Below, piece by piece: positions 1-13,900 of a stretch of DNA of 64,000 bases (within the stretch, counting starts at the first letter, position 1; each line of letters begins with the position of its first letter). The position numbers and the translations under genes were made by a program. Source of the stretch: Maea johnstoni. Its lineage: Eukaryota > Annelida > Polychaeta > Spionida > Magelonidae. The stretch covers positions 35,123,904 through 35,187,903 of the forward strand of contig OZ012690.1 of NCBI GenBank assembly GCA_963942565.1, written 5' to 3'. The notes under the pieces were generated by a model, which was not told the origin of the DNA, did not search any database, and saw only the letters and a program-made list of their open reading frames with translations.

Positions 1-41
1 TGTTTTGGACAGGCATTTTTGAGATCCTGGCTAAGACCCTG
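1..41 (+). mobile_element. Partial hAT-type MITE, right end only (same family as 10173-10411 and 15577-15894)
   Basis: The first 41 bases match the right end of the MITE in GCNA intron 13: a GGACAGGCATTT-like stretch followed by the terminal CCTGGCTAAGAC. The rest lies outside the window. No TSD can be checked. Confidence 0.6.
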
Positions 42-415
42 GACAGCGTGTAGGAATTTGCTTCGTTTTGAGCCCTGAATTTGTTTCATTTGAAATACTG
101 AATTAATGCAAAGCATTATGAACAATTTCCATTGTGTCGCCTGATCCACACTGCTTATATAAAGTAACATATAAAGACAATTACAACAAGGCAAACCTTT
201 CTCAAAGCCATCCAACTCCAGGGAATCGTGCAAGTTAAAGAATAAAAATAATAAAAAATAAAAAAATCCCTACCTATATTTTTTTAGGACGTAATAGGAA
301 CCAAACACTTTTTTTTTTGGCTTTACGTGTAAGAAAATATTTTATTGATTTTGATTAATATTGATGATCTGTATACCATTTCACAATAGGAGTGACACCT
401 TGATGCAGGAAGAAC
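42..415. other. GCNA upstream region / 5'UTR, no clear promoter motif
   Basis: AT-rich sequence before the start codon. I see no convincing TATA box or initiator, so the transcription start cannot be placed. There are A-runs near 240-270 and a T-run near 309-318. Confidence 0.4.
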
Positions 416-1912
416 ATGGCTGATCTTTCGGATGAAGAATCTTTGGACAATCTTGCCCAAAGGGTGGGTAACAAGATCGGGCTGTCTCAATTCACAGATG
501 TGTCTGCTGCAATACAGCATGTAAGTCTTTCTCTCTATTCCTCACATCTTAGAAATACAGCTTGAAAGGTGAAATGAACAATGTTAAACAATGCTACTGA
601 CTGAGCCTGTTACGATTGTGCAAATGAGTGCCTGGTGGACCAGTATGATAGCGCGTTGCTATGAAAATAACTGGGCTTGGAAAACACACCAGTGGCAGTT
701 GACTAAATGTTCAGTGAGAAGCTGCTTCTGTGGCTTTAAAGTGGTCCCGGTTTTACCGCGCAGAGCCGGAACCAAATCCCGACTCAGCAACCATTAGAAA
801 ACATGATGTTTGTGTCATTTTCACAGAGTTGTATGATAAATTGTTATCACTCAAACCTGCTATAATAGCCATTAAGACCCGCCACTGAGCATTGGTGCAG
901 ATTTATAACCTCGCTGAGGGTGTTTGTTGCAAAGCTTAGGCCTTGGCAGCCTTAGCTTTGGCAACAAACACCTACGTCTCGTCTATAAATCTGCACCAAT
1001 GATCAGAGGCGGATCTTAATCCCTAAAGTATTCCTATTCATGTGTTGCAACCTATTAACTTGTGAAAATAATGAAAATTCAAGTAGCTTATTGAAATAAG
1101 AGCCAACTGGGTCACGAACTTAAAGACATGAGGAACCCAAAATATTTTCATGTGCCAGGAATAATTCATATTCAATTTTTTGAAATATTTCATGATTGAA
1201 TTTAGTTATAAAATAGGGTTTAAAAATAACAACCTGAGAATTACCATTTTTGAGAAATGTCTAGTTGACATCTGGTAGCCACCTAAGAGAGTAATGTTAA
1301 GTAGCAAGAGTCACTAAAATAATCTCTTGGTCAAACTATTTACCTTGTCAAGTGTTATTTGCTTATTTTTAGAAAATTAAAAAAATGTTAACAGTTTGTC
1401 TATTTCATCATGTAGTAGATAACTGATCAGTGTGATATCTTACCACTGACCACACCTCAAAAATGCTGTAACACATGAGTGGTTTTATCATATTGTGTAG
1501 GCATTGTGATAACACAAAATTACTGAATGATTTTGACTCTCCTCTATTACATTGCTGAGGTATTTAATTGCCAGTGTTTACCTGAAATCCAGTCATGATA
1601 ATATTCAAACTAAGGCCAGTAATGCTATAATGACATCTACACTTTGCATATTTAAGTATCTGTCAAGTAAGATGTTCATGTTTTTAGCTCTCATGATTCT
1701 TTTCTGGGCTAACAAGACACACATACTTGTATTTCAGTATTATTTGAATGTACTTTATAAATTAATTGAAGCTCCCCATAAATGCTTTGTTATTAGCTCT
1801 CTGCAAAGACAGACAAGAAAAAGGCTCGTCTGAAGAAGACAACCGGGGGATCTTCTGTGAAATCTGTCAGTGGGAAGGAAAACAAAGGAAAGAACAAAGG
1901 TACTATTACTGT

Positions 1913-1952
<40 letters not shown>

Positions 1953-4900
1953 TGTTGTAGTAGTAATATTAGTATTATCATTATAAATATTATATGACTA
2001 GTGATAAAAAAAATTAAGAAAAAAACAGAACAATAATTGTCCTGGGGAAAACAGGGGTTTAGGTAGTGTTTAAAAATGTGTGTTCAATAATAATAATTGA
2101 TAAATATCTACTTATTGAATATAAAATACACTGAGACAATAATTTTAAGTTATATGCTATCATTCACAGTGGAGTGAAATAATCTTTCAAAATGCTTGAA
2201 ATTGTCATGCATGAGCTGATATCTGTTTAGTAATGGCTCATGGCACCCCATGTTTTTGAGATATGTGTGATGAAAGTTTTATATTATTTCTATTCTAGCA
2301 CCTAAGACTGATCTTCTGGATTTCTCCTGGGACAGTGACTCAGACTTTACTCAACCCATTCCTCCAAAATCTGGGAAGAAGGCAAAATCCACAGTGAAAA
2401 CTACAAAACAAAAGGTATACAATCAAACTAAATACTTTAATGTGGGTAATACTGGGTATGACACAAACTGATTAGCTACACTGACCCTGGGGGAGGGGGG
2501 CTAGTTATATTGTAAATCTACTAGCCCTGAAATTTCCCCAGCTCCAAGTTGAGATAATTTTTGATTGATGACAGGTAATAAATTCTGATTCAGTATTTTT
2601 AAACAAATATTTGATAGTTTCACCAATGGAACAGGAAAAAACAGTTAATATGTGAGCCCTGCTTTTGAGTCCAAGATGAGATGATTTCACACATTTGATT
2701 GATGGTAGATAATAGGGTAAGTAGCCATACACAACGTCTGGAGTGTGTATTGTGTAAACAAGTGTTATTCTCAGACCCTGCTATCCGTTCATCCTAAAGG
2801 AAAACATAAAATTCTTTATTTATTCCCTGTAGTACTTACTATCTTTGGCTGAACATTGAAATTAAACGCTTCCATTGAAATGGAAATTCAAATTGGAACA
2901 ACAAGTTTCAGATGTGCTCCTCAGAATTTCTGCCACAGTCAGCCTTCTTTAAGCTCCTGATACAATTTGATCAAAACTTAAAACCTTAGTTAATATATTA
3001 AGAGACTAATGGTTTAGATAAAATGTATGTATCATTAACTTTAAATTTGAATATCATGCTTTCTCTGCAAAAACCTACAAGAAGTCATGTATTGTGTTAC
3101 AGAAATGCGATGAGACGACAAAGAAAACCTTGGAGAAACCCAAGGAAACAGAACCTGGTTCTAGAAAGAAAACTGCGACTAAACCAAAAAGTTCTATCAA
3201 AGGGCTTCCTGCAGAGGCACGAGCAGTAACTACACCAAGAACTGGTGGCAAACCAAGATGTACCAGTGTAAAACCCATTGGTTCAGCCAAGGGCAAAGGG
3301 CAGGAAATAAGCAGCACCCATATGGGAGATACCTCGAGTGGTATTTCTCCTGTGCTCTGTGGGAAACCTAAGCGAAAAGGAGCAACTGCACACAGCACCC
3401 CAACAGCACTTGTACCGCAGCCCATCAAAGGCTCCACCCCACTGGACGCTCTGACCAGACGACTTGACCAGAGTCTCGTGCTGCATGAGAGGGTCTCCTT
3501 AAATGATAGTGGCAATATCACAAATGCCCTCTCGAACCATGGTCAGAATGTGACTGGGTTTAGCGATGACTTGTTTGGGGAGGAGGTGAGGAGTGATTCT
3601 CGTACAGGGAAGAGTATTGGACGCAGTCTGAGCGGGATCTCTCTCGCGTCACAGATCAGTACCGGAGACGAGGACTCCTGGAATCAGCTGAATATCGGTG
3701 GAAAGCGGAACGGGAATTCATCACGCTTGTCAGTTCCTAGCCCAGATTCATTTAGAGATTTTGGTTCTCTTGATGGCTATAAGGACATATCTATGAACTC
3801 GCACATTGATTTTCTACCATGTGATTCACCACCATGTGACAGGCTCAAGGAAGCTTCCCTGACCTCATACTCTGAGTCTCCACCATGTGATTCAAAAACT
3901 ACAAATGCTTTATTGAAAATTGGAAAAGAAAAGTGTGGTAATCATAAAAGTTTAGAATCTCTGAATGGTTCCACTTTGAACTCATCCTCTATGGTGTCGG
4001 AGGAACAAAATGTAACTGAGAATGAAATAAGCACATCAGACAAGCAAATGCAGGTGTCCTTCCCTGAGGAAGATAGCATCCTCGGGGAGACCACAAAAGA
4101 TAAAAGTCTACAAGTATCCATACTTGAGGACACTCACATGAGTGACAAGGGTCTACAGGTGTCTTTTTCAGAGGGAGAAAGTCACCTTGAGGTCAGCATG
4201 AGCAATAAATGTTTGCAGGTGTCCTTGGGAAGAAGGAAGTTTTCTGATGATCTCAACACCAGCAATAAGAGTATGCAGGTGTCGTTCACAAGTGATGCAG
4301 ATGATGTTGTACTGGAGACACAATCGCTTAAGAGCTCTGGATCAAAGCGGAAATCTGTATCCTCAGATTTTGTACCAGATTCACTCAATCCATACCTGGT
4401 AAAGGATTCTCAGGTGACGAGATGTTCTGTGTCCACAGGTTTTGTGCCAGAAACCTTAAGTGTGGAAATTGTGAGAGATTCTATGGACTCTGATTTGAGC
4501 TTTAATTCTCAGTATATTAGTTCTGGGGACTATGTAGTTGAGTCCCAAATGGATGACTCTGAGACAATGCTGAATACAATTAAAGATTTGAATCAAGATG
4601 CTCCATATTGCTCAGCCAATCAGAAAACAGAATCACAAGCACTGCACTTACATCTCACTCAGGCTACAGAGAATACCCATGTTGTCATGGCAACTGCATC
4701 ATCACCTTCGGAACAATCACATGGTTCAATGGTATCGAACACATGTACTGAAGATGATATAAGTAAGCAGTCCATTTGTATCTCAGCCTCCTTCACATCT
4801 CAGGAAGACACGGAAAAGAATGATAAATGGAAGCAACCTATCAAATCCAGTACCGTGTGGAGGGATTCAAAATATTTTTCTGATGATGAGGACGAAGAGG

Positions 4901-7900
4901 AAAAGGATAACAATTATGATGATAAAGATGGAGGTGAATCATCGGAGGGTGGTAAGGAGGAATCAGATTTTGAAAGTGAAGAGGAAGTTGTAGAGATGCA
5001 ATCTGTTTCGCTACAGGTCTCCATGTGTTCAAACAATGGCAAGGCTGACCTTTCTGAGGAGGAGGGGGATAAGGAGGAGGATGAGGAGGAAGAAGTAGTG
5101 GAACAGGTTTCTGTTTCACTGCAGGTTTCAATGTGTTCAGAGAATGGTGGAGATGACCTTTCTGAGGAGGAGGAGGAGGGGGATAAGGAGGAAGAGGTAG
5201 TGGAACAGGTTTCTGTGCAGTTACAGGTCTCCATGTGTTCAGAGAATGGTGGTGCTGACTCTTCAGGGGATGAGGGGAACAAAGAGGAGGAAGAGAAAGA
5301 GGAGGGCAAGGGAGTAGAACAAGTCTCCGTCCAGCTCCAGGTTTCGATGTGCTCAGAGCCAGGTGAGAAGAATTCCGAGGAGAATGACGAATCGGAAGAT
5401 GAGTTCCATTCCTGTGACGAGGAAGACAATGACAATAAAACCAAAGCAACCCATAAAACCAAAAGAAAATCGCTAATGAATAGGAAAACCATTGTGCTGT
5501 CCTCAGATGAGGAAACACAAGGAACCTCTAAACCTGCAGGTACACCTGTAAATCAGGATTCACCTGAAATAGGAGCAAGAAGAACTTCACCCTTAAATGC
5601 CAACCTGGATGATAGTGATGACTGGTTACCAACACCTATAAAACCATCAGTAACACAGAGGCAGAAAGGCTCAACCAGGTAAAGATGTTTTTTAATAATT
5701 TCAATTCATTCAGGCAATTTATGTAGGGCTGATTCTCTAATCAAAAATTGTACTGTTATTAAGCCTGATATTTTGCTCATCTTTCTGACTAAGATATACA
5801 TGTATTTAGGAAAATATCATACACCTTCATTAAAACTCAATCCACAAATCTCCTTCAAGTATTTTGTGAATTCATTTATAATTATTATGATATTGAGGAA
5901 ATTTCAATTCTTAAGATCTAGGCAAAATATTTCATAGAGAGCTTTGGGCATTAATAAGTTAAGAAAGTTGCTACTCTTTTTCCTGTATATAGGGTCTGTC
6001 TTTGTGAAGCTACACATTGCAAAGAGAACCCTTGTGTATGTATAGAGTGAAGATGGTCCCAACAAGGGATTTGATAATGAAATGACAAGTAGTAGCAGAA
6101 ACGGAGGTGTTTTAATCTGAAATATGAATAAGAATGTCCAAAAATGTATTAAATGATTTATTGTGTTTAGAGATGATTACATTATAAATGCTGGTTATTT
6201 CAGCAAGCAGAAAGCTGTGGAGTTGTCAGACTCAAGTGAAGAGGATGATTTTGAAGCCTGTAAGTACTCCTGAGAATGCAGGCAAACTTGGATATGAGGG
6301 ACCACTGTACGCCAGACTTTTGGCTATGATGGACGATATGCTTGGTCCCAGTCTCATGCATATCAAGTATGTGTCATATGTATATGACTGATTTTGCATA
6401 TGACGGACCAATTTTCCTGGTCCCATTGAGTCTGTCATATCCAAGTTCGCCTGTAGTATGACTACAGAATCGAAGAGATAAAGAGGGCTGTTGGCCTTAA
6501 AAGAATACTTATTCCTTTTTTAACTCTCAAATGAATACAATAAGAGATAGATAAATATTATTTGCTTATAGTAAATATTTTAATCTCATACGGTATACCT
6601 AATGACTTATAGTCAGGGTTTGACGTAAATTTTAAACTGCTTGCTTCTAGACAAGTTAAAATTCCAAATATCGAAGGAAAAAGTTCCCATTCACACTTTT
6701 TCTACTGTGCAAGCACTTGCCTAATATCAGGATGAAAGCTAAACAGGGACTTGCTTATCAACTTTATAAGGAGATCGCTGTCATTTATAATGGAGTACAC
6801 AAAGGTGTTCATAAGTACCTTAATTCTAGGATTAAAGTGCCAAAATATGCATTGCCATTATGTCATCTATAGAGAACACCTGGTATTAATTTTAAAAGAA
6901 TTAAAAAGAATAAATAAAAAGCATAAGGATCAACCTCTTTTTTATTTCAATTTATCACAAACAAAACATTTTCTCAACCTATAGCTGCAGTAAAAGTTGG
7001 AGATTTGTTCTGTATATAACTTCTAAGATCAGGGGTCAAGTAAATAAGGTTTTAACTGTTACTTCACTATGGTAACCGTAAGAAATTTGATGTATTGCAG
7101 TCCTTCAGAAACAACAGAGGGACAAAGAGGATGCTGAACAAGAAAGAAGAAATAGGTATGAGATCATGTCAAACTAGAATTGGGAAATTAAGAAGTCAGA
7201 AAGTATGAAGTCGGAAACAATTGTCTGCAAGCTAAATAATTATGTCTCCCCCTGTCATGGGAGACATATTGTTTTTGGGTCCCGACACCATCTGTATAGG
7301 CTGAAGGATCTTAGGTTGTAACAAATAGATAGATAGATAGATGAATCAACTTTTTGCAACATTTGTATCATCTTAGTAAATTGTAGTAAATTGACTTTTT
7401 TGCCACGTAATTATTAGGGGTGTCATTGATAAGGTCCATATTGATATATCGATAACTCTCCTTAAACAATACAGCCTGCTTTTACTTGTCAATACATATC
7501 ACAATGTATCGAAATATCCAAAAAAATGAAAATGGACACTTAGAGACACTTAGCTCCATCTCATTGTATATCAATAGGCTTAGCTTCAGGTGTATCTAAG
7601 ACTGTACCTCACTTTCAAACAGGGCATAACTAATAAATGCAAGTGTTCTCACCATGTGTGTGGTTGTCTTGTTTTATCTAACATAGTGGTAATCTTTACT
7701 TTGTAGCATTACTGATTTTGTGGTTGATGATGATGAAATAAGTAGTGATTCAGATGACAGTGCCTTCTACATTAACACCAGTCGGAAACTCCCCCCTGCA
7801 GAGTCAAGCTCACATACTAGGTAAGAAGATTTTACACTTGCAGATAAAGATGGGATTTGACAAACACCCTGCATGCTGGTTAAAAAGCTGTTTCTAGAGG

Positions 7901-10900
7901 GCTGACAGCTACCGGGGAATGAAATGTATACAGGGGCTATACGTATGGAGGTTGTATTCCTTTGCTTTTCTAATAGTAGTGTGGCTGCCAGGGAATGAAA
8001 TATTGCCCAATGTATGAAGGTGTTCAAGATACATCGATTGCTTTTCTAATGGGTAAGTGGGTGTCGAGGATTTAAAAGTTCGCTAAATATGTTTGCAGTT
8101 AGTGTATATAATGGTTGTGTCCAAAAAATGCTCAATAGGCACAGATGCTCAGGCCCTCCATCTAGCAGGATTCATTAGTTTGAAGCAGTAGCAGGCTAGC
8201 AGCATGAGAAACAAAAAGGATTAATGTGTATTTTGTTTCAGTATCAGCATAGATGTTGAGAAGTCTCTCTTGGAGCGCCTAGGGAAGTCATTCAGGACAC
8301 CGATCAAGTCTACAGGAAAGGAAAAGAGCCCAAAACCAAGCCCTGCTACCAGTTTCCCTGAGGGCCTGGGGAATCGTTTCAGGACACCAATAAAGCCTAC
8401 GAGGAAGGAGGAGAGCCCAGAACCAAGCCCTGCTATCACTATACTCGACTCTTCACCAGAATTTCAGCCACTTTTCAAGACACCCAAACCACTAAAAAGT
8501 AATTTAACTTTTTTATATGTGAAGATCTCTTTAGAAAGTATTGTCTGTGTGTGTGATACCTTTGAAAAATAACTTGGAAAATAAGCACAAATTCACAAAA
8601 AAAATCAGATGACAGCAGTTGGTTTAGATTAATTCTCGCAAGAATATTTCCAAAAGAAATGCTCTAAAATATCATTGATAAGGTTATGACGTTTTTGGTT
8701 ACTGCAGGTACATTTAACTAAGAAGTTTTTAGCAAATTGTGTTTCACAAATTCAGATGATTACAAATGATAAAATGAATGATATTTTCTCCTTTTTTAGC
8801 AAAGACCAACAAGAAGGCTCTCACAGAGGTACCTAAAAAACCAGCTTCATTTTCTCGACCCGCTCTTGTAAATCAGACACGGCCAAAATCAGCTGATTAT
8901 GGAGGAACCAGATTCAGCTTCCTCAAGTCCTTATCTGATGTGATATCAGATGATCGCAGACATATTGATGCTGGGAGGTTTGTACTATTAATCCTATAAG
9001 CTTAGAAAGGATTTTCATCTTGAAGATTAAGGCTTGCAAAATTTATGTTGCTCTTACTTATTCCTATTGAAGCATTAAATTTCACATAGATTGATTAACC
9101 ATACTGGACTTACAGACGTTGCAGTTACATGTATAGCGTGGTTGATTATTCATCCTCTGAACCAAATTGTATTTAATTCCAGCACTATATATTTGGTATG
9201 TATTTTGTTACATATAATCAGGAACGTTTATTTAATAAACATTCCTGCTTATAATGATAGAAATCATAGGATTACAGTGGTTGGCATCCTTTTTAGGATT
9301 AACTTTTCTGATTGGGCAAATTTATCTCATTTTTACGTTCCAGGCAAAACTGAAAACTTTCCCAGCAAAAAAAGTTGGTATTAGAATTCACCACTTTACT
9401 AAGGAACTGTTCAGTTGTATTAGCTTGTATCGATTTGAATTGTACACAAAGGTTTGTGCCTTTTACATATCTGGCATTAAACAGTTTGAACCAGTACAGG
9501 TTCAGCAGTGCAACCCCTGTATAATTTAAACACCCTCTAAGTTACATAATGGTCTATTTCAGTTTTAACTATTTGCTTTGTATGGGTGCATTATGAGTGA
9601 TTCTTGTCGCTTCAGATATGTGAAGAACTTGAAGAAAACAAAGGAGGAGTTGACTGCCAAGCTGTTTGGTATCTACAACAGCTCTATATTTGAAGATAAG
9701 GTGAGTAGTTGCTTATGTATTATCATTTTAATGAAATACTAAGTCTCTGTATAACTTGCTCTATTGGTGCATTATAGGAATGAACGTGCACATTTGCACC
9801 TAGAGTGCTCACATAGTCATGAATTTGAAGATAACTAATCAGGTAGATAAGTAATTGAATGAATTCAAGGAGAGTTGTGAAAACCAAATAGGAGCAACAG
9901 CTCGTTTGAATATCTCTCCTGTCTACAACAGCCCTATATTTAAAGATAAGGTGAGTAGATAGCTTATGTATTATCATTCTAATAAATTACTAAGTCGCTG
10001 TATAACTTGCTCTATTTGTGCATTATAGGAATCAATGTGCACATGTGCATCTAGAGTGCACACATGATCATGAATTTAAAGGTAATAGATAGATAAGTAA
10101 TAGACAGGTGGATAAGTAATCGAACAAATTGAATACCAGAATGGTCTAAGGGGGATCTCTCTGACTCTCACCCAGGGTCTTAGCCAGGATTTTTTTAAAT
10201 GCCTGTCTGAGACAGCTATCACAGAGTTTCTGCCCATCCAAATTCAGCTACTCAACTACTTCGAAGTGCTAAAGCCAATTTAGTCAAAAAGTGCTTATTT
10301 CCCAAATTATTATTGGAAATATTTCAAAGGAATTTTTTCCTGTCCAAAAAGGAGGTTTTCAGGAAGATGCCTGTCCAAAAGCAGGCTAGACATGTTCTTG
10401 CTTAGTCCTTGCTCTCACCAATGCCTGGATTTTTGAAGCTGGCTGGAAACAAACGGGAAAGTAATTTGAGGTCAGGCGGTGTTTTTTCCCAGGTACTCTA
10501 GTTTTGTCCACCTTTAACCTTCCAATGCTAAGGATACTTTCGTCCAAAGCACAACGATGCAAAGATTTTTCATTACCATCTAAACCCTGCCTTGTTGGTA
10601 TTCATTAGATAGTTCTCAGTGAGTACTCTCAGATGAGTACCCATGTGCCAGGGTTTCAGTCATTTTTCAGGTTTTGTGCATCATTTTGTATTGGCAAAAT
10701 TAGTCACCACCAGCATAAGGGTAAAGCAACTGGTTAGTCACACTTATCCTCATGTACCATCTACCCTTGTATTTCAGCTGCCTTCAGACCTGCTTATTCA
10801 GTGGAACGCTCGTCTCCTCAAGACAGCGGGATACTGCTCATACAAGAAAGACAGGCTGGCCCAGAGAAGCTGCCGCATAGAACTCTCCGTCAAAGTCTGT

Positions 10901-13900
10901 GACACAGCAGGTAAATATACACCTTAACCCAGTCATGCTAAACCTTTTCCAGGGCTTGAAATTAAGATTTTATCCAGGGAGCCCAATTGCATCTTTTAAA
11001 GCTACCTAGAGATGTTGTGTATAGAAACCAGTACATCTTAGGGCTCCCTTCAGAAATTTGAGGGAGCCGTAGGAGAATTCAAGGAAGCCCTTGTCTCCCA
11101 ACACCCCCTAATTTCGAGCCCTGCTTTCAATGCTGTGGCTACTTTTATCCAAAGCACAAGGACACAAAGATATTTGAAAACCATCTTAACCCTGCCATGA
11201 TGGTATTTATTAGATAGCTCTCAATGAGTACTCTCAGAGATAAGTACCCATGTGCCAGGGTTTCAGTCATATTTCAGGGTGTTTTGCATCTTTTTGTATT
11301 GACCATAATAGCCACCACCAGCATAAGAGTTAAGAGCAAGTATGGTAACTTGAACCCCCTGCAATACAAACCGTTTGTATTGTAGCCCTCAGCTGCAATA
11401 CAAACAGTTTGTATTGCATACTTGACAATACAAACGGTTTGTATTGTGGAGCTGACAATACAAACAGTTTGTATTGCAAGCCAACTACAATACAAACAGT
11501 TTGTATTGCAAGCCAACTACAATACAAACGGTTTGTATTGTCGATGACAATACAAACCGTTTGTATTGTGGGTGGTAACTTGAACCACCTGCAATACAAA
11601 CGGTTTGTATTGTCTGTGGTAACTTGAACCCCCTGCAATACAAACGGTATGTATTGCTGAAATTGAGTGGTTCAATACAAACGGTTTGTATTGTAGGCAT
11701 TTGTAGCACTCATTACTTTGATGGCATAAGTACCTTGAATGGAAGAGGGTGAAAGGTACAGTGCATATTTACAAATCATATAACTTGGTCAATTATTAAG
11801 AAGGCTTAGGAAATACTTTTTCAGGTGTATATCTATTATGATTATAAAACTATATATGTACTTTATTATGATATTAAAACTATCACTTGTGAGTATTTAG
11901 CTCTTTTGTGAGGATGTGGTGGCTCTGAAAAGAGCCGTTGGGGGTACATGTATGACTGATACATGTATTAGTTGCGGCTAGGAATTTTTTCTCTGATAGC
12001 CTTGTCAACTGTTTCCAAAACCATGTCGACCAGGCAGTCACTTTGCCTATCAGGGACTTGATAGTTCTCAACCTGGTTGCTGATGTGTTGGACATCTATG
12101 CGTTCTTGGATAGCACGCACACTTCTTGCCCGGCCTGCTTGCTGAAGCTGGTTCCTGAATTCTGGCTGCCAGATTGCATTGAGGATGTCGGTTAGGACCT
12201 GGTGTTGGGCTGTTTCAGTCTTCTCTTGTTTCCTTCTACGCTCAAAGTCGTCTCTTGTTTCGCCAGTCTTTTTCATTTTCTGAACCTTTCTCGTCTTCTT
12301 TCCTGCATCGTCCACTGCAGTTTTTACCACAGCCTTGCCTACCTGGTATTCTTGGGAAAATTTGGAATACAGGTCTGCTGCTGCTCTTTCTGCTGTAAAG
12401 GTTCCAGAAAACCCACCTTCAGCCGGGGTAGACCTTAGTTTAATTTGGAATGAACAGGCAAACAACTCTGAAGAATTCAAAGCCCACCTCAGTTTCATGT
12501 GAGCAGTTTTCCTTGCTCTTTTTACATGAAGTTTATAAAGAGCTGGGGTGACTATAACACCAGGTTTAGGTCTCACTTCTACTGGATAGAGTGCTGACTG
12601 TTCCTCAGTCATATTGACAAAATAGTCACACTCATATCTCTGTATAGAAACCAACACCTTGTCCTTAACTGACATGGTAGGAGGCAACTTTGGAAAGATA
12701 TTATCCATCTTGGAATCTACTGGAGGAAGCAATGCTGGCTCAGAGGCAGATCTCTAGGAGAATGACTTGATAGCCAATGGTCCAAGTATATATACTTGTT
12801 AAATCAAAGGGTAAACAGTTGTCACTCAGTATGTTACTCTCCTATATTTTGGCTCAAACACCAGATAAGTAAGCCTTGTGATGCTATGATATCAAACATG
12901 ATGGCAATTAGGTTACATGTGAGTAAATCTCATCACAACAACAGCACAGTACTAGCAAGTTATTAATTGTAACTAATCAGATCAATCAAGTGATAACTGC
13001 AAGTCATTGTGTAATTGTCCCAGCTACCTAGTACCTACCTTGTTGTACTATTGTTACAAGCTATTTATTTGTGTTTTATTTGTTGTCTCTAGATAGTCTT
13101 ATACATGCTACATGACTTAAATACAGGAAGTGTCGGTTAATAAATTAACCATTATATGATCCTCCAGTCACTAAGTAAAACAAGTTTCAAAGCATTATAA
13201 CCATGTTCGTTGTTTTGAATTATGATCTGAATAAATTATCAAATTTAAATTAATTTTGTCTATTTATTTACCACACATGATATTTCATCCAGTCAATCAC
13301 ATCACAATACATCCAGTTTGTATTGCAGTGCTGACTCACAGCGACAATACAAACCGTTTGTATTGCAAAGCCCTGAGAAATCTGAGTCAGGCCGACAATA
13401 CAAACCGTTTGTATTGCAGCAGCTCACTCAAGAGCACAATACAAACCGTTTGTATTGCAGGAGGCTAGGGGGTTCAAGTTACCATATTTGCGAGTTAAGA
13501 GCTCCTCCAGAAGTTGTCATCAGGATTTATGATACTATTAAAAATAACTTTGCAATTAAGAATGGTTTTACAAAATATTTGAATAAGAGTGGTTGGTAAT
13601 GCTAAGATTATCATTTCTAATTCAAATAGTTTTCCCTGATATGATTTTGCCTGTAAGGTTTCAGCAAAATTGTTAGTCTGCTTTGGCCGCTGTCAGCACT
13701 AAGGGGTTAACCCAGTCATGCCTTTTGACATTCTTGACGAGTACTTTTTAGACCTGTGTCACTTTTTACATGGATGTTGAATTCAGCAATTCCCTTTTGA
13801 AAGAAATTATGAGGATCAATAATGTATTCACCAAATGTTTGTTTTGTGTGTGTATGTATGTATGTATGCCTTGGATCACAACATTATCCAAAAGATATTT

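Larger units (their letters stand above)
11336..13491 (-). mobile_element. Palindrome-array TIR element, 2156 bp, 9-bp TSD, unrecognised family
   Basis: GAGTTAAGA lies directly at both edges (11327-11335 and 13492-13500). The ends are inverted copies reading GCAARTATGGTAACTTGAAC followed by CCCCT. Just inside them are two clusters of a 21-bp palindrome (half-site CAATACAAAC, one centre base, inverted half-site): ten copies on the left, four on the right. In between is one ORF (11968-12708, minus). A 9-bp duplication is usual for Mutator-like elements, but I see no DDE transposase, so this copy is either non-autonomous or uses unfamiliar machinery. It sits in GCNA intron 11. Confidence 0.8.

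Noticed and set aside
2488-2735. Possible coding exon between GCNA exons 3 and 4
   Set aside because: The minus-strand 75-codon frame has no homology I recognise, and exons 3 and 4 join in frame without it.
4841-5518. Minus-strand open frames of 192 and 225 codons opposite GCNA exon 4
   Set aside because: Their Ser- or Pro-rich, low-complexity sequence is the complement of GAG/GAA-rich codons of the acidic region.
11362-11693. CRISPR-like array
   Set aside because: The repeats are palindromic and regularly spaced, but spacers are short, partly repeated, and the sequence is an animal intron inside a TIR element.
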